A stretch of 33,518 nt of DNA, from contig ONVI01000032.1 in NCBI GenBank assembly GCA_900321275.1, positions 1 through 33,518 on the forward strand, read 5' to 3'. The notes beneath the pieces are model-generated. The model had not been told where the DNA came from, made no database searches, and was given only the letters and a program-made list of their open reading frames with translations. The position numbers and the translations under genes were made by a program. Source of the DNA: an uncultured Eubacteriales bacterium. Lineage in GTDB: Bacteria > Bacillota > Clostridia > Oscillospirales > Oscillospiraceae. Shown here in pieces: positions 8,696 through 16,502 of the stretch; within the stretch, counting starts at the first letter, position 1, and every line of letters begins with the position of its first letter.

Positions 8696-8724
8696 TTGCA
8701 AAGCGGCCCTTGCTGTGTTACAAT
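8696..8724 (+). promoter_or_regulatory. rpmE promoter
   Basis: TTGCAA (8696-8701), a 17-base spacer and TACAAT (8719-8724) immediately after iscR. The predicted transcript starts near 8731 and has a 68-base leader. Confidence 0.7.
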
Positions 8725-8733
8725 CCATTTTGC

Positions 8734-8771
8734 GTCTTGTAACTATGCCTTTTCGCGGGCACAATCAAGAC
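8734..8771 (+). promoter_or_regulatory. Possible L31 autoregulatory leader structure
   Basis: Right at the predicted 5' end, GTCTTG (8734-8739) can pair with CAAGAC (8766-8771). Inside it TGCC (8746-8749) pairs with GGCA (8758-8761), with unpaired TAACTA and CAAT between the stems. Structured leaders in front of rpmE are known for several bacterial groups (L31 r-leaders). Family membership cannot be confirmed here. Confidence 0.4.
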
Positions 8772-8798
8772 AGCCCTGAGAATGAGGAGATTATACAA

Positions 8799-8999
8799 AT
8801 GAAGTCTGGCATCCATCCCAATTACCAGCAGACCACGATCCGCTGCGCCTGCGGCGCCGTCATCGAGACCGGCTCCACCAAGAAGGACATCACCGTTGAA
8901 ATCTGCTCCAAGTGCCACCCCTTCTACACCGGCAAGCAGAAGCTGGTCGACACCAGCGGCCGTGTTGATAAGTTCAACAAGAAGTACGGCATCAAGTAA
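8799..8999 (+). CDS. rpmE: 50S ribosomal protein L31, zinc-binding type
   Basis: Large-subunit ribosomal protein of 66 residues starting [10 protein letters not shown], the standard L31 N-terminus. An in-frame ATG at 8715 would add 28 residues unlike L31 and would lie inside the -10 region of the promoter, so 8799 is the start; GAGGAG is placed 9 bases before it. The four zinc cysteines C16, C18, C36 and C39 are all present, marking the zinc-containing form rather than the cysteine-free form made under zinc starvation. The C-terminus [11 protein letters not shown] is typical. The gene stands alone between its own promoter and a double hairpin. Confidence 0.97.
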   Translation: MKSGIHPNYQQTTIRCACGAVIETGSTKKDITVEICSKCHPFYTGKQKLVDTSGRVDKFNKKYGIK

Positions 9000-9007
9000 T
9001 TGGACTC

Positions 9008-9066
9008 ATACTAAGTTTCAATAGAAAGTAGACAAAGATTGTCTTGTTTTTATTGAAAGTTAGTAT
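9008..9066 (+). terminator. Nested hairpin and T-tract after rpmE
   Basis: The inner stem AGACAA (9030-9035) with TTGTCT (9039-9044) is followed by GTTTTTAT, a plausible intrinsic terminator. It is enclosed by a second, longer inverted repeat, 9008-9023 with 9051-9066 (15 of 16 bases pair). The outer arms are unusual for a simple terminator. Confidence 0.6.
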
Positions 9067-9081
9067 CATACAAGCCATTGT

Positions 9082-9119
9082 GAAAACGCGTCGGAACCGC
9101 ACGGTTCCGGCGCATTTTC
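9082..9119. terminator. Second long hairpin downstream of rpmE
   Basis: Arms 9082-9099 and 9102-9119 pair at 16 of 18 positions around a 2-base loop, with A-rich bases at one end and T-rich at the other. It lies between convergent genes and can act in both directions. Confidence 0.65.
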
Positions 9120-9129
9120 ATTGAAAAAA

Positions 9130-9156
9130 GAGCCTTCCGATGATTTCGGAAGGCTC
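9130..9156 (-). terminator. Terminator of the small lipoprotein gene
   Basis: Perfect 11-bp stem (9130-9140 with 9146-9156), 5-base loop, followed on the minus strand by six Ts. It starts 18 bases past the lipoprotein stop. Confidence 0.85.
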
Positions 9157-9174
9157 TCAGACTATGCGGTTTTG

Positions 9175-9858
9175 TCAGCCCTGGGAAGCGGGGGCTTCGC
9201 TGGAAAGCATCTCATTAATCTTCTCCTGCACCTCAGGCGGCAGATCTTCCGCTTTAAGGATGGAGGTGATGCCTTCGGGAGCGGTGCCGACACCGTTGAC
9301 CCGGTCGTAGATGATCTGACCGTTATGGACAAGGGCGGCAACTTCGTCAGAGTACTCGTCAACCATCAGCAGTACGTCCACATTGATATCCGGAATGGAT
9401 TCCCGCAGCGCGTTTTCAAGGGAACCCTCCAGCGGGGGCAGGGAATCGACCAGGCGGTTGTATGCGTTGAGACTCTCAGCGTCACCCATTTCCGCCATCA
9501 GGATAACATACTGGAAGATGTTCATGGCGAACTTATAGTTGATGGTATTCGGAGCCTTGGCGACTTCAAAAACGCCGATGGAAGGATCGTCTTCCGTGCG
9601 CTGGGCAACCTCTTCCTCATTGAGGGAATCCACGATCGACTGAAGCTCGGAAACCACCGGCACGGGGGAGGGGGTCGGCGCAGCAGGCGCGGCGGACGGA
9701 GCAGCGGCGTCAGTCGGAGCAGCGGACGGTGCAACCTCAGAGGCGACCGGGGACGCAGAGGACTTGTCCGACGCGGCGGAGGCGTTGTTGGAGGCACCGC
9801 AGGCGGCCATGCTCAGGCAGAAGCACATGAGCAGAACAAAGCAAATCATTTTTTTCAT
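9175..9858 (-). CDS. Small secreted lipoprotein of unknown function
   Basis: Protein of 227 residues with a lipoprotein signal: two lysines, a hydrophobic run and a lipobox ending MAAC with C20 as the likely lipidated residue. Residues 21-70 are a low-complexity Ala/Ser/Pro linker that should hold the domain away from the membrane. The rest (about 70-220) is an acidic, mostly helical domain with no motif I recognise; notable pieces are VVSELQSIVDSLNEEE and a C-terminal PPEVQEKINEMLSSE. It is a monocistronic unit with AGGAG before the ATG, the promoter at 9897-9925 and the terminator at 9130. Export and membrane anchoring are well supported; function is unknown. Confidence 0.85.
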   Translation of the reverse strand: MKKMICFVLLMCFCLSMAACGASNNASAASDKSSASPVASEVAPSAAPTDAAAPSAAPAAPTPSPVPVVSELQSIVDSLNEEEVAQRTEDDPSIGVFEVAKAPNTINYKFAMNIFQYVILMAEMGDAESLNAYNRLVDSLPPLEGSLENALRESIPDINVDVLLMVDEYSDEVAALVHNGQIIYDRVNGVGTAPEGITSILKAEDLPPEVQEKINEMLSSEAPASQG

Positions 9859-9896
9859 CTTTATGTAGTCTCCTGTTCATAGACCATAGTGTATTT

Positions 9897-9925
9897 ACTT
9901 TACCACAAGGGCAAATACACGTCAA
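9897..9925 (-). promoter_or_regulatory. Promoter of the small lipoprotein gene
   Basis: Minus-strand TTGACG (9925-9920), 17-base spacer, TAAAGT (9902-9897); leader about 30 bases. The rest of 9930-10034 is AT-rich and shows no gene. Confidence 0.6.
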
Positions 9926-10034
9926 GTGCCGGGACGTAAAAAACAAATAAACAATAATTAAGAATCCGGAACTATTCACATGGGACGCGCGTAAAGCGGC
10001 GCGAGGGCTGCTTCTTTAGGGATTTATTCATTTA

Positions 10035-10190
10035 TTATACCGTCTCATCCAGAACCGGAAACGGCAGCCGGTCAAGAATATCCCGCTTTTTATCGACGCC
10101 GGGATAGACTTCAACCAGCGCAAGCCCCTCCGGCCTCAGCATAAAGACGCAGCGCTCCGTCACGTACAGCACGCGCTGCCCGGTTTGAAC
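10035..10190 (-). pseudogene. Out-of-frame C-terminal piece of the CoA-transferase
   Basis: Reading the minus strand from 10190 in the frame shifted relative to the gene upstream gives QTGQRVLYVTERCVF, then PEGLALVEVYPGVD and RDILDRLPF, ending at a TAA (10037-10035). This is the conserved C-terminal strand-helix region of propionate CoA-transferase-type enzymes (compare VTYITERCVFLLKEDGLHLSEIAPGID in the Clostridium propionicum enzyme, from memory). It belongs to the gene that begins at 11523, but it is cut off by a frameshift and an apparent loss of about 14 codons near 10190. Confidence 0.8.
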
Positions 10191-11523
10191 CCACAATCTT
10201 CGGGATTGCGCCCTCCTGATTGATTTTCACGCTGCCGTTTTCCTCCGTGACGTTCAGCCCCTTCGTATTGAAGGTGAGGCAGAAAACCACATTGCGCGTC
10301 GCGGCGGTGATATTGCCGAAGCCGCCGATGCCGGAGGCCTGATCCACGCCCCGATGGGCGTTGACGTTTCCGAAGCGATCCATCTCAAGCGCGCCCATAA
10401 AACAGCAGTCCAGCCCGCCGCCGTCATAAAAATCAAACTGCATGGACATGTCGCAGATCGAATCCGCGCCGATCATGGCGCCGAATTCCGGCCCGCCTGC
10501 GGGGAGCCCGCCGGTGCCGCCGGATTCCACCGAAAGCGTGAGATCCTGCAAAATACCACGCGCGGCCGCGTATTTGCTGACCTTCTCCGGAATGCCCACA
10601 CCGATGTTGATGATGTCGCCCCGCTGCAGCTCCTGCGCCGCGCGGCGGCCGATGATGTCTGCCGAGAAATCGTCCCGCACCTTGCCGCTGCGGGCGTTTT
10701 CCTTTTCAAGTCGCCGGTACCAGTACTGCATATGGCTTGCCGGGACGTGAATATCGCCGGACAAGGTGCCGAAGGCGTCGCTGTCCCGATCCGGCTCACA
10801 GACCACGACGGCGTCAACCAGAACCGCGGGGATGATCACGTCCCGCGGACGACTGAAGTCCGACTTCACCCGATCTACCTGGACGATGACCTTGCCGTGA
10901 TTGCGGCGGGTGAGCTGCGCGATGGAGAGGGCGTCGATGGTGCTGTACTCCGCTTCAAAGGAAATGTTGCCCTTGGCGTCCACGCTCGTCGCCTTGATGA
11001 TGGCGATGTCGAAGGCGGGGAGACGATAGCACAGATACTCTTCACCATCGATCTCTACAAGCTTTACCAGCGTGTCGTCGTGTGAAATGCTGTTGAGCGC
11101 GGGGCCTTCGATCCGCGGGTCGGCGAAAATCCCGAGCCCCAGCTTGGTAATATACCCGTCGTGTCCGCCGGCCTGTGCCCGCATCGCGTGGGACATGGGG
11201 CCGAGGGGCAGGTTGTAAGCCTCGAAGCGATCCTGCAGAACCAGCCGCTTGGTGCTGGGCATGGAGCCGTAATGACCGCAGATGATTTTGCCGACGGCGC
11301 CCTCGCGGATATAATTCTCCGCACCCCGGTCGGGGTCGAACAGGCCGAAGCCCGCGGAGGAGACCAGCGTCAGGTTGTTCGGATGGCCGGTATGCCGAAA
11401 ACGTTCCGTAATCGCGTCGTGGATTTTTTCGGGATTCGCCGTGCCGACGAAGGAGTTCAGGCCGATTACGTCTCCGTCCCGAATCAGTTCCGCCGCCTCT
11501 CGCGCTTCCATAATATTGAACAT
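10111..11523 (-). CDS. Propionate/acyl-CoA CoA-transferase, class I, frameshifted near its end
   Basis: Class I CoA-transferases move CoA between short-chain acyl-CoA and a carboxylate via a glutamyl-CoA intermediate. The two halves, normally alpha and beta subunits, are fused as in Pct/YdiF. N-terminal half: DGDVIGLNSFVGTANPEKI; C-terminal half: GDIINIGVGIPEKVSKY, then catalytic E333 in SVESGGTGGLPAGG. The open frame gives 470 residues, against about 510-525 for the family. Homology stops at residue 444 (PKIV); the remaining 26 residues (GSNRAARAVRD...) are unrelated, while the true C-terminus continues in another frame to 10035. The gene is therefore either recently broken or carries an assembly error. 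Promoter at 11562-11590; AAAGGGG precedes the ATG. The catalytic residue is upstream of the lesion, so some activity is possible, though loss of the C-terminal fold would probably destabilise it. Confidence 0.85.
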   Translation of the reverse strand: MFNIMEAREAAELIRDGDVIGLNSFVGTANPEKIHDAITERFRHTGHPNNLTLVSSAGFGLFDPDRGAENYIREGAVGKIICGHYGSMPSTKRLVLQDRFEAYNLPLGPMSHAMRAQAGGHDGYITKLGLGIFADPRIEGPALNSISHDDTLVKLVEIDGEEYLCYRLPAFDIAIIKATSVDAKGNISFEAEYSTIDALSIAQLTRRNHGKVIVQVDRVKSDFSRPRDVIIPAVLVDAVVVCEPDRDSDAFGTLSGDIHVPASHMQYWYRRLEKENARSGKVRDDFSADIIGRRAAQELQRGDIINIGVGIPEKVSKYAAARGILQDLTLSVESGGTGGLPAGGPEFGAMIGADSICDMSMQFDFYDGGGLDCCFMGALEMDRFGNVNAHRGVDQASGIGGFGNITAATRNVVFCLTFNTKGLNVTEENGSVKINQEGAIPKIVGSNRAARAVRDGALRLYAEAGGACAG

Positions 11524-11561
11524 GAATAAGACCCCTTTGCGGTCAGATTTTGAACGTCTCT

Positions 11562-11590
11562 ATTATCGGACAAAACGCGCGCAATTGCAA
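11562..11590 (-). promoter_or_regulatory. Promoter of the CoA-transferase gene
   Basis: Minus-strand TTGCAA (11590-11585), 17-base spacer, GATAAT (11567-11562), about 30 bases upstream of the start codon region. Confidence 0.6.
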
Positions 11591-11675
11591 GATTCATTCT
11601 CCCTGCGTTTCCGAAAAAGCTCCAACGAAGCCTGGCACAAATCAGGCCGGACAGATTCAAACTGTTCTATCGGAT

Positions 11676-11699
11676 AATAGTATAAGGAATAGTATAAAG
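11676..11699. repeat. Short tandem repeat in the 11524-11883 gap
   Basis: Two adjacent 12-base units of AATAGTATAAGG type (second ends AAG). The surrounding 360-base gap otherwise holds the CoA-transferase promoter and the inverted repeat at 11745-11814; no gene is convincing there. Confidence 0.55.
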
Positions 11700-11744
11700 A
11701 GCGGATTCCGGGAAAGACAAAAAACGGGAAATAACGCAAAATGC

Positions 11745-11814
11745 CATTCTGAGCGAAGCTTGGAATCCCGTATGGAATGCGCGCTACCGGGGATCCTTCA
11801 CTTTGCTCAGGATG
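11745..11814. repeat. REP-like inverted repeat (CATTCTGAGCGAAG / GGATCCTTCACTTTGC)
   Basis: The 24-base arms 11745-11768 and 11791-11814 are imperfect inverted copies (about 18 of 24). The right arm contains GGATCCTTCACTTTGCTCAGGATG in two pieces, a well known dispersed intergenic palindrome type (CATCCTGAGCGAAG-x-GGATCC) found in many unrelated bacteria. A fragment like the left arm (CATTCTGAGTGAAG) also occurs in the iscR leader near 8200. Confidence 0.7.
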
Positions 11815-11883
11815 ACACAAAGCTTTATGCGTTAACAAGACACAGTGGTCTTGAACCATAATCGGCAGATCATGATGCAGTCT

Positions 11884-13020
11884 TTATTTCTTCCTGAACA
11901 CCCATTTTTTCTGGATAAAGTAGCTGATGAAAAACAGCGCGGTTTCGACCAGAATCTTGATAACAGTCGCAAGATCCGGGGAGGCGATCTCCAGCCGACG
12001 AACAAGCGCCGACAGGCAGACCATGGAGATCAGCGTCTGGGGGATGCAAAGGCAGTAATACTTGACAAATGCTTTCCCGTGATCGAGCTTGTTTTGGAAA
12101 ACCCAGCGGTCATTCAGCGTAAAGTTGAATAATGAGGACAGCGCGCGGGCAATGCCCTGAGAGAGAGGGGAGACAAGCCTGAACGCGACTGTTCCGAGAA
12201 GCCCGGAGAACAGGAGGCGATACAGCCCGTTGTCCAGCACGAAGGACAGCAGCGAGCTTACCGCGTAGCGAAAGCCCGAACCCGTGGCAAAAAAGCGGGC
12301 CATCACCTTGGTAATGCGCCAGGAGTCCTTGACCGCGTTGTAGTGCGAACTGTAGTCGTCCGGGTCATAGACCGTCTCGATGGGCTGCTCCAAAAAGGGG
12401 ATTCCGAGGCGTTTCATGTACAGGAGCATGTTGGTCTCATACTCAAAGCGCTCACCCTCGATTTCGCAGAAGGTTTTCAGATACTGTGCCGGGATCGCGC
12501 GCAGGCCTGTCTGCGTATCGGAAAGGCGGATGCCGAAGATCAGGCGGAAGAAACGCGAGGTGGTGCGGTTCCCCGCGACAGAGCGCGGCGGGATGCCGGG
12601 GAGGCTGAAGTCGCGGCAGCCGAGAACGACGCTGTCTTTGTTCTCCAGCATTTTCTGCCCGCAGGCGATGATGTCCTTGGTCAGATGCTGACCGTCGCCG
12701 TCGATGGTGATAACGCCAAGAAGCTCCGGCAGCGCATCCCTTACATAGCCGAAGGCGGTTTTCAGCGCCCGGCCCTTGCCCTTATTGACCTCATGCGTCA
12801 GCACCGTGCATGTGGGCATCGCGGCGGCTTCTTCAAAAAAGTGCCTGCGCTCTGCGCAGCTTCCGTCGTCCACAACGACGATATGCTCGAAGCCCTCCCG
12901 CAGGAGGCCTTCGAGCACTTTTATAAATTTGACGTCCGGATCCAGAGACGGCAGCACAATGGCCGTACAGCTCCGGCAGTCCGCTTTTCTATTCTCGTCC
13001 AAGGGATTCTTCCTCCCCAT
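11884..13020 (-). CDS. GT2 glycosyltransferase fused to a GtrA-like membrane domain
   Basis: Membrane enzyme of 378 residues. Residues about 18-230 are a DPM1-like GT-A domain with VVVDDGS near 48-54, the metal-binding IDGDGQH (107-113) and the acceptor-side DTQTGLRA (168-175). Residues about 248-376 are a GtrA-type four-helix domain (GFRYAVSSLLSFVLDNGLYRLL, then FNFTLNDRWVF, ending IQKKWVFRKK). In such fusions the GT domain charges polyprenyl phosphate with a sugar and GtrA is thought to help move it across the membrane. The ATG overlaps the stop of the preceding gene (TGATG), so it is translationally coupled to the unknown membrane-anchored protein. It is last in a four-gene operon that also encodes a phosphodiester glycosidase, which points to envelope glycan work. 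Sugar and acceptor are unknown. Confidence 0.9.
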   Translation of the reverse strand: MGRKNPLDENRKADCRSCTAIVLPSLDPDVKFIKVLEGLLREGFEHIVVVDDGSCAERRHFFEEAAAMPTCTVLTHEVNKGKGRALKTAFGYVRDALPELLGVITIDGDGQHLTKDIIACGQKMLENKDSVVLGCRDFSLPGIPPRSVAGNRTTSRFFRLIFGIRLSDTQTGLRAIPAQYLKTFCEIEGERFEYETNMLLYMKRLGIPFLEQPIETVYDPDDYSSHYNAVKDSWRITKVMARFFATGSGFRYAVSSLLSFVLDNGLYRLLFSGLLGTVAFRLVSPLSQGIARALSSLFNFTLNDRWVFQNKLDHGKAFVKYYCLCIPQTLISMVCLSALVRRLEIASPDLATVIKILVETALFFISYFIQKKWVFRKK

Positions 13021-14189
13021 CAGTTGACCTGGAAGGCCAGCGTAGTCTCTCCGTCGTCATAGACGATTACGTTCAGCTCCATGATATCGGTGACCTCGCC
13101 CTTGCCGTAGGTATAGGTATCGGTCGTTGCGGTGACGCTGCAGACATAGCAGCCGTTCATCAGCGGCAGCACGCCGTTGAATTTGTAATCGGTCAGCTTG
13201 AAGGAGTTGGTGTGCGCCCAGCTCAGGCCGTCCAGCGCGTTCTGCGCGCGCTTGTCGATATCGGAGCCCGGAATGATATAGGGCTTGAGATTGGCGAGTG
13301 CCAGACCGCTGTCGGTCGCGCCGGAGCGGAAGACCAGATATTTCTCGGTAAACGGCTCCATCAAAGCCATGAGGCGCTGCTGCGTCTCCTCGTCCACGGG
13401 TTTGACGAACTGGACGTCGCCCTTGTTCGGGTCGATGTTGACGACGTTGCCGTCCTCGTCCCGGATCTCCACATTCACATCGCCGATCACGTTGTCAAAG
13501 CGATAGGTGACCTTGGTGGGCAGATTGGGCAGGTCGTAATAATAATCCTCATAAATGTCGTAGTGGATGCCGTCCGCCACGATGTACTCCTCACCGAGGG
13601 GCGTACCGTTGAGATAGACGCTGTATGTACTCGGGACGGTAATCTCCATGGAGCTGTAAAGGTTGGTGAAGTCAAAGCTGTCGCCATTCACCACCCAGGG
13701 CTTGAGACCCCATTCGAGAATGCCGGGAAGGAAACGGCTGACCAGCGGCCAGGGCATCTCGTCCAGATTCACCTTGCCGCGATAGTTCTGATCCTCCATG
13801 ATGGACATGCTGCCGATCTCGCGGTTGGCGCAGCGCAGGCTGTAGCTAAGCATACCGGAATCCGTTGCGCCGCTTTTTCGCACGGCGATGATATTGTCGG
13901 TGAGCTTTGACTGGACAAAGGCCTTGATCTCCTCGTCGCTCTGGGTCTCATGGGGCATCTGTGAAACCGCCCGCGCCATTCCGTCGTTCCACTTGTCGCG
14001 GTTAAGCGTCTCCAGATAGGCGTCGACGGCCTTCTGCGGTCTTGAAAGCTCATACTGCTCGGCATAGTCGTACACCCTTGTGAGCCAGGTATAGGCTCCA
14101 TAGGCCAATACCGCCATAAGGGCCAGCAGCAGCATCGTATAGACGAATTTTCCCAGTATGCGCCTTCTCTTTTTACTCTTTCCGGCCAT
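13020..14189 (-). CDS. Membrane-anchored protein of unknown function, paralog B
   Basis: Protein of 389 residues from ATG 14189, chosen because GAGGAC stands 6 bases before it; the longer open frame begins with a TTG at 14216 and lacks a ribosome site. A basic N-terminus (AGKSKKRRRI) and one transmembrane helix (FVYTMLLLALMAVLAYGAYTW) suggest a type II topology with a large outer domain. The domain shares blocks with the neighbouring gene: SRPxxxxDAY, MPHExQSDxE, YRFDNVIG, EIRDExGxV, PYxxxGSD and DGLSWAHT. I recognise no catalytic motif; the paired repeats of mixed strand pattern could be NTF2-like or Ig-like folds. The name of the family is unknown to me. It overlaps the glycosyltransferase start by 3 bases. 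Confidence 0.85.
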   Translation of the reverse strand: MAGKSKKRRRILGKFVYTMLLLALMAVLAYGAYTWLTRVYDYAEQYELSRPQKAVDAYLETLNRDKWNDGMARAVSQMPHETQSDEEIKAFVQSKLTDNIIAVRKSGATDSGMLSYSLRCANREIGSMSIMEDQNYRGKVNLDEMPWPLVSRFLPGILEWGLKPWVVNGDSFDFTNLYSSMEITVPSTYSVYLNGTPLGEEYIVADGIHYDIYEDYYYDLPNLPTKVTYRFDNVIGDVNVEIRDEDGNVVNIDPNKGDVQFVKPVDEETQQRLMALMEPFTEKYLVFRSGATDSGLALANLKPYIIPGSDIDKRAQNALDGLSWAHTNSFKLTDYKFNGVLPLMNGCYVCSVTATTDTYTYGKGEVTDIMELNVIVYDDGETTLAFQVN

Positions 14190-14225
14190 CTCTCTGTCCT
14201 CTTTCTTTTGTTTCAAACACTCTCG

Positions 14226-15362
14226 TCAATACAGTTCCAAGGATATTGCCCTGATATCGTCGTTTCTCTCGCGGACGATCACACGCATATTGCTGACATT
14301 TTCCACTTCACCCTTGCCTTTTTCATAGGTGGTGGCGACGGCGCTGATGTCCAGGATATAAAACCCCTCTCCGAGGTCGAGCGCGCCGTTGAGCTGTGAA
14401 GAGTCAATCGTAATGGACGAGGTATGGGCCCAGCTCAGCCCGTCCATCGCGTCAAACATGCGCCCCTCCAGATCGGAGCCCTTCAGCATATACGGCAGCA
14501 GCCGCTGGTACCCGTGTTGTGGGTCGATCGCACCCGAGGTAAACTTGAGGTAGCGGTCGACAAAGGCGGCCGTAAAGCCCGCAAGCCGCTCCATCTTCTC
14601 CGGGGTGACGGCTTTGATAAACTGCGAATCGTCCCGTTTGAGGTCGATGATAAAAACTTCGCCATTTTCGTCACGGATCTCGGGGTTGATGCTGCCGATC
14701 ACATTGTCGAAGCGATAGCGCACCTTTGTAGGCAGCCCGTCATAGCGCTCATAGTACTTTCGCAGTACGTCGTAGGGGATGTTTCGTTCGATGATGTAAT
14801 CCTCGCTCAGCTTAAAACCATTGAGCAGGACCGTATAACTGCGGGGAATGACGATTTCGATAGAGCTGTAGAGCCCGTTGAAATCGAAGGTCTCGCTTTC
14901 CACCTTCCAGGGACGGATGCTCCAGGGGAGCAGACTCCACGGAAATTTTGACGTGTCGAAAGCGCTGACGTAGTCGTCCACCTCCGTGATGGTGACGGTG
15001 CCGAACTCATGGCCGTTGCAGCGCAGACCGTAAACCGCCCTGCCGTTGCCGCCGCCTCCCTTGCGGACATAACTGATTCCGCCGGAGAGCATCTCACGCA
15101 CATGCTCCGCCACCTCGTCGTCGGACTGGACCTCATGCGGCATGGCCTTGACGGTTTCCTCAATCCCCTCGTCCCACAGGTTCTGACTGAGCTCATGAAT
15201 GTAGGCGTCCATGGTGTGATTGGGGCGGGACGCTTCATATTCCCCGGCGTATTCCCATACCCTGCCCAGGCCGTAATATACGGCATAGCTGAGGAGCAGC
15301 CCCCACAGGCACAGGAAGAGGGTATACAGAATTCTCCCCAGGCGCCTTTGCTTTTGTCTCAT
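14226..15362 (-). CDS. Membrane-anchored protein of unknown function, paralog A
   Basis: Protein of 378 residues with a basic N-terminus (RQKQRRLGRI), one transmembrane helix (LYTLFLCLWGLLLSYAVYYGL) and a large outer domain. It is clearly related to the next gene along its whole length, with YRFDNVIGSINPEIRDENGEV and DAMDGLSWAHTSS as the best shared stretches, so the pair arose by tandem duplication and diverged. Two differences are visible: paralog A has a glycine-rich GGGGN near residue 97, where B has SGATDSG, and it keeps fewer cysteines. GAGG precedes the ATG by 11 bases. The gap to paralog B is 36 bases. Retaining both copies in one operon suggests a heteromeric or two-substrate role, which is inference only. 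Confidence 0.85.
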   Translation of the reverse strand: MRQKQRRLGRILYTLFLCLWGLLLSYAVYYGLGRVWEYAGEYEASRPNHTMDAYIHELSQNLWDEGIEETVKAMPHEVQSDDEVAEHVREMLSGGISYVRKGGGGNGRAVYGLRCNGHEFGTVTITEVDDYVSAFDTSKFPWSLLPWSIRPWKVESETFDFNGLYSSIEIVIPRSYTVLLNGFKLSEDYIIERNIPYDVLRKYYERYDGLPTKVRYRFDNVIGSINPEIRDENGEVFIIDLKRDDSQFIKAVTPEKMERLAGFTAAFVDRYLKFTSGAIDPQHGYQRLLPYMLKGSDLEGRMFDAMDGLSWAHTSSITIDSSQLNGALDLGEGFYILDISAVATTYEKGKGEVENVSNMRVIVRERNDDIRAISLELY

Positions 15363-15380
15363 AGAGTGTATTCCTCACCC

Positions 15381-16502
15381 TTACTTGAACAGAAATGCGT
15401 TGGGCAGCGGGCGCGGGTTGCCGCCCTCGGCAGAGCAGCTGTTGACATAGCGCCCATCGTAGTACATGACGGTGGAGGAGCCGCCGTCCATGTTGCAGGC
15501 GTTGACCGCGCCGTAGCTCAATAGCAGATCCACCATATCCTGATAGGTCGCGCCGATGGAATGCACCTGGCGGCCGTCGATGACCAGCATGATGATTGCG
15601 CCGTCCGCGCGCTGGGCAATGGCGGTGCGGGGATTGACGCTGCTGGTCAGATATTCGGGATCGGTGGGCACGCCGTTGGAGATGAGGATCGGGCCGAAGG
15701 ACACGGCATGGACGATGTTGTTTGCAAGGCAGTCCTCATAATTATAGAAGCCCACATGCAGAATACCGTCCGTATCCAGACCGGCAAAGCCCTCCGTTAC
15801 GTCCGAATCCTGATTATAGCAGACGCCGTCGATAATGGTCAGGCCCTCGGGCATGCCGCCGAGACCGCCGCCGCCGTCATCCTTGAAACCGCCGGCGTTG
15901 ATGCCGCCGATGGCCCCGTACTTCTGCACCATCTGCTCAAGCGTGAGACCCACGCCGCCGTAGCTGTCGGGCATGCCGACAAAGACGCGCTTGGGGTCGA
16001 GAATCACGGTCATATAGCCGAGGTAACCGTTGCCCTTGACCTCGGTAAAGATGATGCCGTCGCCGTCCTCATCCACCAGGCCGTAGGAGTCGGTCCCCGA
16101 AGCCTCACCCGTTCCGCCGGCAGAGCCGATCTGCGTCACCGTTCGCTCCTGATTGGCGGCGATGGTGATCAGGTTTTTGTCCGTTGCGATATCGGTCTCC
16201 ATCTTCTTTTTCGTCCGCAGCACTTCAAGCTCGTCCGCGGTCATGAAAATCTGCGGAATAAAGCGGAAGCGCCGCGTCTCGTCCATAGTGCTGATAAACA
16301 AATCGCGCAGCGCGGGAGAGGGGCCTTTCAGAATCACATACTCCAGCCCCAGCAGGCCGCAGCCGACCACAAGCACCAGGACGATGGCGAATCCGGCCAG
16401 CCTGTCCCAGAAGCGCCGGGTTTTCAGGCGGTGGATCAGCTTTTTCTTTTCGCAGACAGCCTCCTGCCTGTTTTCCGTTTCGTCGTAATTATTCTTCTTC
16501 AC
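15381..16502 (-). CDS. Phosphodiester glycosidase (NAGPA-domain) membrane protein
   Basis: Likely removes sugars joined by a phosphodiester bond, the reaction of the NAGPA family, acting outside the cell. It has 373 residues: a cytoplasmic basic stretch, one transmembrane helix (about 36-56) and an outer NAGPA domain from about 155. Conserved pieces are GGINAGGF (199-206), SFGPILISNG (268-277), NPRTAIAQ (290-297), IDGRQ (308-312) and NMDGGSSTVM (337-346). The start is GTG, with AAGGTG as ribosome site. It is first in the operon, with the promoter at 16563-16591. The family occurs in exopolysaccharide gene clusters, so it probably trims a phosphate-linked envelope glycan here; the substrate is not known. 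Confidence 0.9.
   Translation of the reverse strand: MKKNNYDETENRQEAVCEKKKLIHRLKTRRFWDRLAGFAIVLVLVVGCGLLGLEYVILKGPSPALRDLFISTMDETRRFRFIPQIFMTADELEVLRTKKKMETDIATDKNLITIAANQERTVTQIGSAGGTGEASGTDSYGLVDEDGDGIIFTEVKGNGYLGYMTVILDPKRVFVGMPDSYGGVGLTLEQMVQKYGAIGGINAGGFKDDGGGGLGGMPEGLTIIDGVCYNQDSDVTEGFAGLDTDGILHVGFYNYEDCLANNIVHAVSFGPILISNGVPTDPEYLTSSVNPRTAIAQRADGAIIMLVIDGRQVHSIGATYQDMVDLLLSYGAVNACNMDGGSSTVMYYDGRYVNSCSAEGGNPRPLPNAFLFK

Noticed and set aside
8715-8798. 28-residue N-terminal extension of L31
   Set aside because: It would start inside the rpmE promoter -10 region; L31 homologs begin at MKSGIHPNY with a proper ribosome site.
11550-11861. Short ORFs on both strands in the gap before the glycosyltransferase
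   Set aside because: They run through the REP-like palindrome and tandem repeat and show no protein features.
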